Source of the DNA: Ardenticatenales bacterium
GTDB taxonomy: Bacteria; Chloroflexota; Anaerolineae; Promineifilales; UBA4811
Length of the DNA stretch: 9,696 nucleotides
Reading direction: 5' to 3'
Assembly: GCA_013139935.1 (NCBI GenBank)
Contig: WSZX01000482.1
Coordinates: forward strand, 1-9,696
Part shown: one piece after another, positions 6,047 to 9,696 of the stretch
How the letters are laid out: each line of letters opens with the position of its first letter
Numbering within the stretch: the first letter of the stretch is position 1
Position numbers and translations under genes: made by a program
Notes under the pieces: generated by a model
What the model saw: the letters and a program-made list of their open reading frames with translations, nothing else
What the model was told of the DNA's origin: nothing
The model's database searches: none

Positions 6047-9000
6047 TTACGGTGCTGCCTGCGCCTCCATAGCAGTGACAAGTTCCTGTATGTTCGGCTT
6101 TTGGTCCTCTGGCGCCAGTTGCAGGGCCTGCAGACCGAAGGGAATCCCTTCGGTCGGATAGCCTGTTTGGCTGAACATCACGGCCAGATCGCGCAACTGA
6201 CTCCATGATTGTATGTCCAGTGCGCCTGCCCTTTGCGCTACCTCATGGGCGTCCTCAATAGCCCCCAGTGACAGCAGTATCCTGCCCGAGTCCAATAGAG
6301 ATGAGACGTTGTCCCCGGCCGCCTGGGCTGCTCCGCGAGCATGAATGATTGCGCTCTCCAGATCGCCCTGCTGTTGGTAGAGGATTGCCAGGTTGCGATG
6401 GAATTGCAGTGTGCTGGGAGAGATTGGATTGGCAACGCATCCCAACCCATCGAGGTTGGTCTCGATGGCCTGCTCCAACTTGCCCAACTGGCTCTGGGTG
6501 TATCCCAGGGAGGTATGAGCCTGCAGATTGCAGCGCTGCATTTCCAGCAGCGTGCCAAAGGCGTCTTCTGCTCGCTGATAATAAACTAGCTGTTGATCCC
6601 TATCATCCCTGGCCCGGTCGCCGCAGATCACTGCGATGGTTCCGATGTTATGGTAAGTAGTGGGGAACTGGTCGTCAAGAGCCAGCGATTCCTCCAGTCT
6701 GTCCAATCCGCCTGTGCAGTCATTAAAGAGGCTGGCAAGCAGCATGGACCACTCGTTGAGAATCACTGCGTTGTTGGGGCTCAGGCTGTGTGCATCTTCA
6801 TAGTATTCATTGGCCTGATTGGCTTTTGTTGCCCGTTCTACGTCACTGGATGCCAGTTCAGCCCATCGAGTGTGGAGCCGGGCGAGGTTGGCCGAGTGAT
6901 CCGTGTTGAGTGGGCTGATCTGCCGTGCTCGGAGAAGCCTGTCCTTGGCAACCTCCATCAGTTGCTGTTGCGCGACAGGATCATCCAGCATTGAAGATTG
7001 CTCCAGATAGGCGCGACCCAGCCAAAGATAGTAGAAATCCTCGAGCGGGGCGAATTCCAGTGCATGATTGTATTCGGCGATGGCCAATTCCCAAATGGCG
7101 GGATTTCGTTCTCGCGAGGCCCGCTTGTCCCACGGATCGGCCTGCTTGTACACTGTGTCCGCCCGAATGACGTTGAGGTTGGTCGTGTTGATGAGTACTA
7201 CGGCGATCGCAATCCCGGCCGCCAGGGTCAGCAGCGCCGCGCCAGAGCTAGGCCTGTGCGAGCTTTGCCGGCCGTTCATCAGCACCAGGCCGATTCCAAG
7301 CAAGGCCAGAAAAACGAACACATAGTAGGCTGCCAGCAGGCCCGCGGTAGCGTCGGCCGCAATCCGTACCCTCTCGAGCACCGACTGTTCAGGCTGGGCA
7401 CCGGCTCCCATAGCCAGAAAGCGCAGCCGGCCGGCCTGGAATGCCATGTAGAAGAACCCTACGGAAACGGCCGTGACCAGGTAGAGCCCCAATCTCTTGA
7501 GCTCGATCCATTCCTCTCGTGTCCTCGAGTCTTCCTTGCTGGCCTCGCTCACCACCAGTGCCCCGCCAATCATAAGCGTCAGGCTGAACATCCCCAGGGT
7601 GGTGAAAGTCGATGCGAAATCCTTCTGTGGGTTCTCTGTCAGAGAGCTCCAGAGGATTTGCCCCGTGCCGGGAATCTCCCCGGCGTCGGATCGCGGGGGA
7701 TTGGTGATGAACTCGTAGCCCAGTGTTCCCAGCAGCAATCCCATTATCATCCCGCCGACCAGGATGGGTCTGACCCAGCCGGTACTCTGGCGGGTTCCTA
7801 TGGTGCGGCCTGATCGTGATCGATGTCGAGTGCGCTGCTTGCGTCCGGTCTCGCGCTGCTGCACCGTCTGCCCCGACTGCATGCTGGCATCGTGTTGCTC
7901 TTGAGCCGCTGCGCGGGGGAGCACATAGCCGAGAACAACAGCCAAAGCAGCATAGGCGAAAAAGTAGGTGCGCGTGGCGGCAATGGCAATCCCAAAGTGG
8001 ATCTCGGCAAAGTGGGCAACCATCGCCGCCAGCAGTGCTGTCAGCAGGATAGAGTGCGGGTTGGCAATTGTCTGCTCAGCGGGTTTCGAGAACAGCGCAT
8101 AGTAAGCCAGGTATGCCAGAATGCCGGCCAGTTCGCCAAACGGAAAGGCAACCCCGACGTACTCGATCCCGAGCCACCGCCAGAAGAAAATCGCACTGAT
8201 GGCGCCGGTTCCCAGCATCAGTGAAAAGAACCAGACCTGGTCCATTCTGTTCCGGATGACGCCCAGCCACCGGAAACTTAGAAAGAATAGACTCCCGTAC
8301 ACGACCTGCCAGGCTAGGAATCCGAGCGCACCGGTGATGACAAGGGCGTCAAACGTCTCGTTGTGAGAGCGGTCGGGCGAGGCGTTTCGCTTTTCGACGT
8401 GGGCCAGATCAGGCGGGTAGAAGCGGTTGTAGGCCACGTACATGGATTCCGGGCCATACCCAACCAGCGGCCGAATAGAGTTGAACGCGTCTCTCTTGCC
8501 ACCGGGAAACTCGAGTGGCTCATGAGGAGCGATCATCTCGACGGCTCCCTGCCAGATGTAGGTACGCACCTTGGCCGTGTTGGCTCCGAGATCCAGCGCG
8601 GTGCCTATCCGGCCGATGTAGGGAAGTCTGCGCCAGTCACTGATCGGCGAGTTGGGCAGGTTGAAAACTACCAGGAATCCGCCCACCAGCGCGGCCTGGA
8701 GTATCAGACCCAGCCAGAGCCATCGCCACCCCCGGCGAGCGGCGGCGAGGACAAACAACCCTGCAATGCCGCCAACCACAGCGCCGATGAACCCAAGGGC
8801 TCCCAAGAGAGCGGCCCGGAACGTCTCTGCTGGCAGACTGGAGCTGTCAATCGATATCCAGCCTTGATTTGTGGCCACCAACCCGACCAGGTAGAGCAGG
8901 CCAAATCCCACCAGGTCGATCAACAGCAAGCTGCCCAAGGCCACCAGCAGCTCTTTGGCCTTTAGCCGCTGCCCGCTCCCGGCGCTGTCGCGCAGGCGTA

Positions 9001-9696
9001 CCAGCAAGATGAGCGTAAAGATGAACATGCCGGCCAGAAAGCCGAGCAGCGGTCCGCGGCTCTGAGAAAAGAGGATGGTGAGCCCGTGAATGGCCGCCAC
9101 AAAGATATAGATAGAGGCGCGGATGACGTCGGCCCAGGAGAGTTCCTCGTCGGTCAAGATGGATACAAAGGACTCGACGATCCGGCCGAGCGTGAGAGGC
9201 GTGACCATGATGATATAAGCGGATACGAAAATGGCATTCCCCATATTGGATGCGATCCGCGTGGTCACGTCTCCACCCCGGGGAAGAGGGTCCAGGCCGT
9301 ATTTCTGCACCAGGCCATAGAGAGAGATGGGCACGCTCACGATGATCGCGGTCGTCACCAGGCGGTTTACCTGGGCCTTGGAGCGCAGGTGCACCAGTAT
9401 CATGCCAAAGACCACCAGGTAGCTCAGGGTAGTGTAGGTGCCCTGCAGTCGTTGATAGGAGCCCATGAGGCTGACGCGCGGGGTGATGGAAAAGGCAGTG
9501 GTGACCAGATACACCGCGGCCAGGACCGCCACCGGGAGTGCCATCGGAACGCGCCAGACAGATTCCTGGCTCTTTCGGCTCTTCCATTCCTGCCCATCGA
9601 CCACCTTCACCAGCCAGGCGACGATCATGACCAGGGCGATGGACCGCAGGAGCGTGAGCTTGTCTGGCTCAAAAACGCGCGCCGAATAGACGTTGA
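6047..9696 (-). CDS. O-antigen-ligase-like (Wzy_C) membrane protein with C-terminal TPR repeats, 5'-truncated by the window
   Basis: The frame stays open to the window edge; 22 codons precede the first ATG (9628), ending in a membrane-like LTLLRSIALV, so the true start lies outside. Numbered from that ATG, 1193 residues are visible. Residues 1-570 form a polytopic block with FSQSRGPLLGFLAG (187-200) and a large external loop (about 323-424) containing KVRTYIWQGA and LVGYGPESM. It ends in HNETFDALVITGALG, matching the ligase pattern H-[NSQ]-x9-G-x2-[GTY], with H422 the probable catalytic histidine. A very basic linker (about 590-620) leads to a second block of about five helices (619-815), then seven or so TPR-like helical repeats (about 840-1190). 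The family moves glycans from undecaprenyl diphosphate to an acceptor, or polymerises them, outside the membrane. The acceptor is unknown. The transferase gene follows after 15 nt. Confidence 0.9.
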   Translation of the reverse strand, partial: NVYSARVFEPDKLTLLRSIALVMIVAWLVKVVDGQEWKSRKSQESVWRVPMALPVAVLAAVYLVTTAFSITPRVSLMGSYQRLQGTYTTLSYLVVFGMILVHLRSKAQVNRLVTTAIIVSVPISLYGLVQKYGLDPLPRGGDVTTRIASNMGNAIFVSAYIIMVTPLTLGRIVESFVSILTDEELSWADVIRASIYIFVAAIHGLTILFSQSRGPLLGFLAGMFIFTLILLVRLRDSAGSGQRLKAKELLVALGSLLLIDLVGFGLLYLVGLVATNQGWISIDSSSLPAETFRAALLGALGFIGAVVGGIAGLFVLAAARRGWRWLWLGLILQAALVGGFLVVFNLPNSPISDWRRLPYIGRIGTALDLGANTAKVRTYIWQGAVEMIAPHEPLEFPGGKRDAFNSIRPLVGYGPESMYVAYNRFYPPDLAHVEKRNASPDRSHNETFDALVITGALGFLAWQVVYGSLFFLSFRWLGVIRNRMDQVWFFSLMLGTGAISAIFFWRWLGIEYVGVAFPFGELAGILAYLAYYALFSKPAEQTIANPHSILLTALLAAMVAHFAEIHFGIAIAATRTYFFAYAALAVVLGYVLPRAAAQEQHDASMQSGQTVQQRETGRKQRTRHRSRSGRTIGTRQSTGWVRPILVGGMIMGLLLGTLGYEFITNPPRSDAGEIPGTGQILWSSLTENPQKDFASTFTTLGMFSLTLMIGGALVVSEASKEDSRTREEWIELKRLGLYLVTAVSVGFFYMAFQAGRLRFLAMGAGAQPEQSVLERVRIAADATAGLLAAYYVFVFLALLGIGLVLMNGRQSSHRPSSGAALLTLAAGIAIAVVLINTTNLNVIRADTVYKQADPWDKRASRERNPAIWELAIAEYNHALEFAPLEDFYYLWLGRAYLEQSSMLDDPVAQQQLMEVAKDRLLRARQISPLNTDHSANLARLHTRWAELASSDVERATKANQANEYYEDAHSLSPNNAVILNEWSMLLASLFNDCTGGLDRLEESLALDDQFPTTYHNIGTIAVICGDRARDDRDQQLVYYQRAEDAFGTLLEMQRCNLQAHTSLGYTQSQLGKLEQAIETNLDGLGCVANPISPSTLQFHRNLAILYQQQGDLESAIIHARGAAQAAGDNVSSLLDSGRILLSLGAIEDAHEVAQRAGALDIQSWSQLRDLAVMFSQTGYPTEGIPFGLQALQLAPEDQKPNIQELVTAMEAQAAP

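Noticed and set aside
6998..7813. Plus-strand open frame of 271 codons
   Set aside because: It is antisense to the ligase-TPR gene, Gln/Arg/His-rich, without a domain; long antisense frames are expected in GC-rich coding DNA.
2415..9688. Identical 13-mer CGCGCGCCGAATA at 2415-2427 and 9676-9688
   Set aside because: Both copies lie inside genes in the same frame and encode the same short peptide YSAR; two copies of a GC-rich codon run look coincidental rather than a repeat element.
1..9696. CRISPR arrays, insertion sequences, integrase or attachment sites, tRNA or rRNA genes
   Set aside because: I read both strands and found no regularly spaced repeats, transposase motifs, terminal inverted repeats or complete RNA genes; the window looks like ordinary chromosome.

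Overview
All recognisable genes in this GC-rich window lie on the minus strand, so transcription runs from the right end to the left. The gene set and protein style suggest an environmental Chloroflexota bacterium, probably Anaerolineae. The pointers are an O-antigen-ligase/TPR giant with a characteristic extracellular loop, a stand-alone receiver protein, a DUF192 protein next to a LysM/M23 peptidase, and a tandem DUF350 protein. This assignment is inferred from family resemblance; there is no marker gene in the window.

Right block (9696 to 3695): a tight four-gene transcription unit. It begins with an O-antigen-ligase-like membrane protein fused to TPR repeats, whose 5' end lies outside the window. 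After 15 nt comes a WecA/TagO/MraY-family sugar-phosphate transferase. A membrane-anchored cyclophilin overlaps it by 23 nt, and after 17 nt there is a DedA/VTT-type membrane protein. Together these suggest a surface-glycan module: the transferase would load sugar-phosphate onto undecaprenyl phosphate, the ligase would move finished glycan to an acceptor outside the membrane, the cyclophilin would help fold exported proteins, and the DedA-like protein might help recycle the lipid carrier. The last two roles are inference.

Middle (3694 to 2698): a gap of about 330 nt with no convincing gene is followed by a well-formed promoter and a single-domain response regulator. Downstream of the regulator is a 200-nt non-coding stretch ending in a rho-independent terminator. 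Two further helices there are mutually exclusive with the terminator or with each other, an attenuator-like layout directly in front of the next operon.

Left block (2697 to 349): a compact operon of DUF192 protein (GTG start), LysM(x3)-Ig-like-M23 peptidase (TTG start, 20-nt overlap) and a tandem-DUF350 membrane protein. After a short gap, a near-consensus promoter (TTGGCA-17-TATAAT) reads left into the first 37 codons of an unrecognised gene that leaves the window at base 1.
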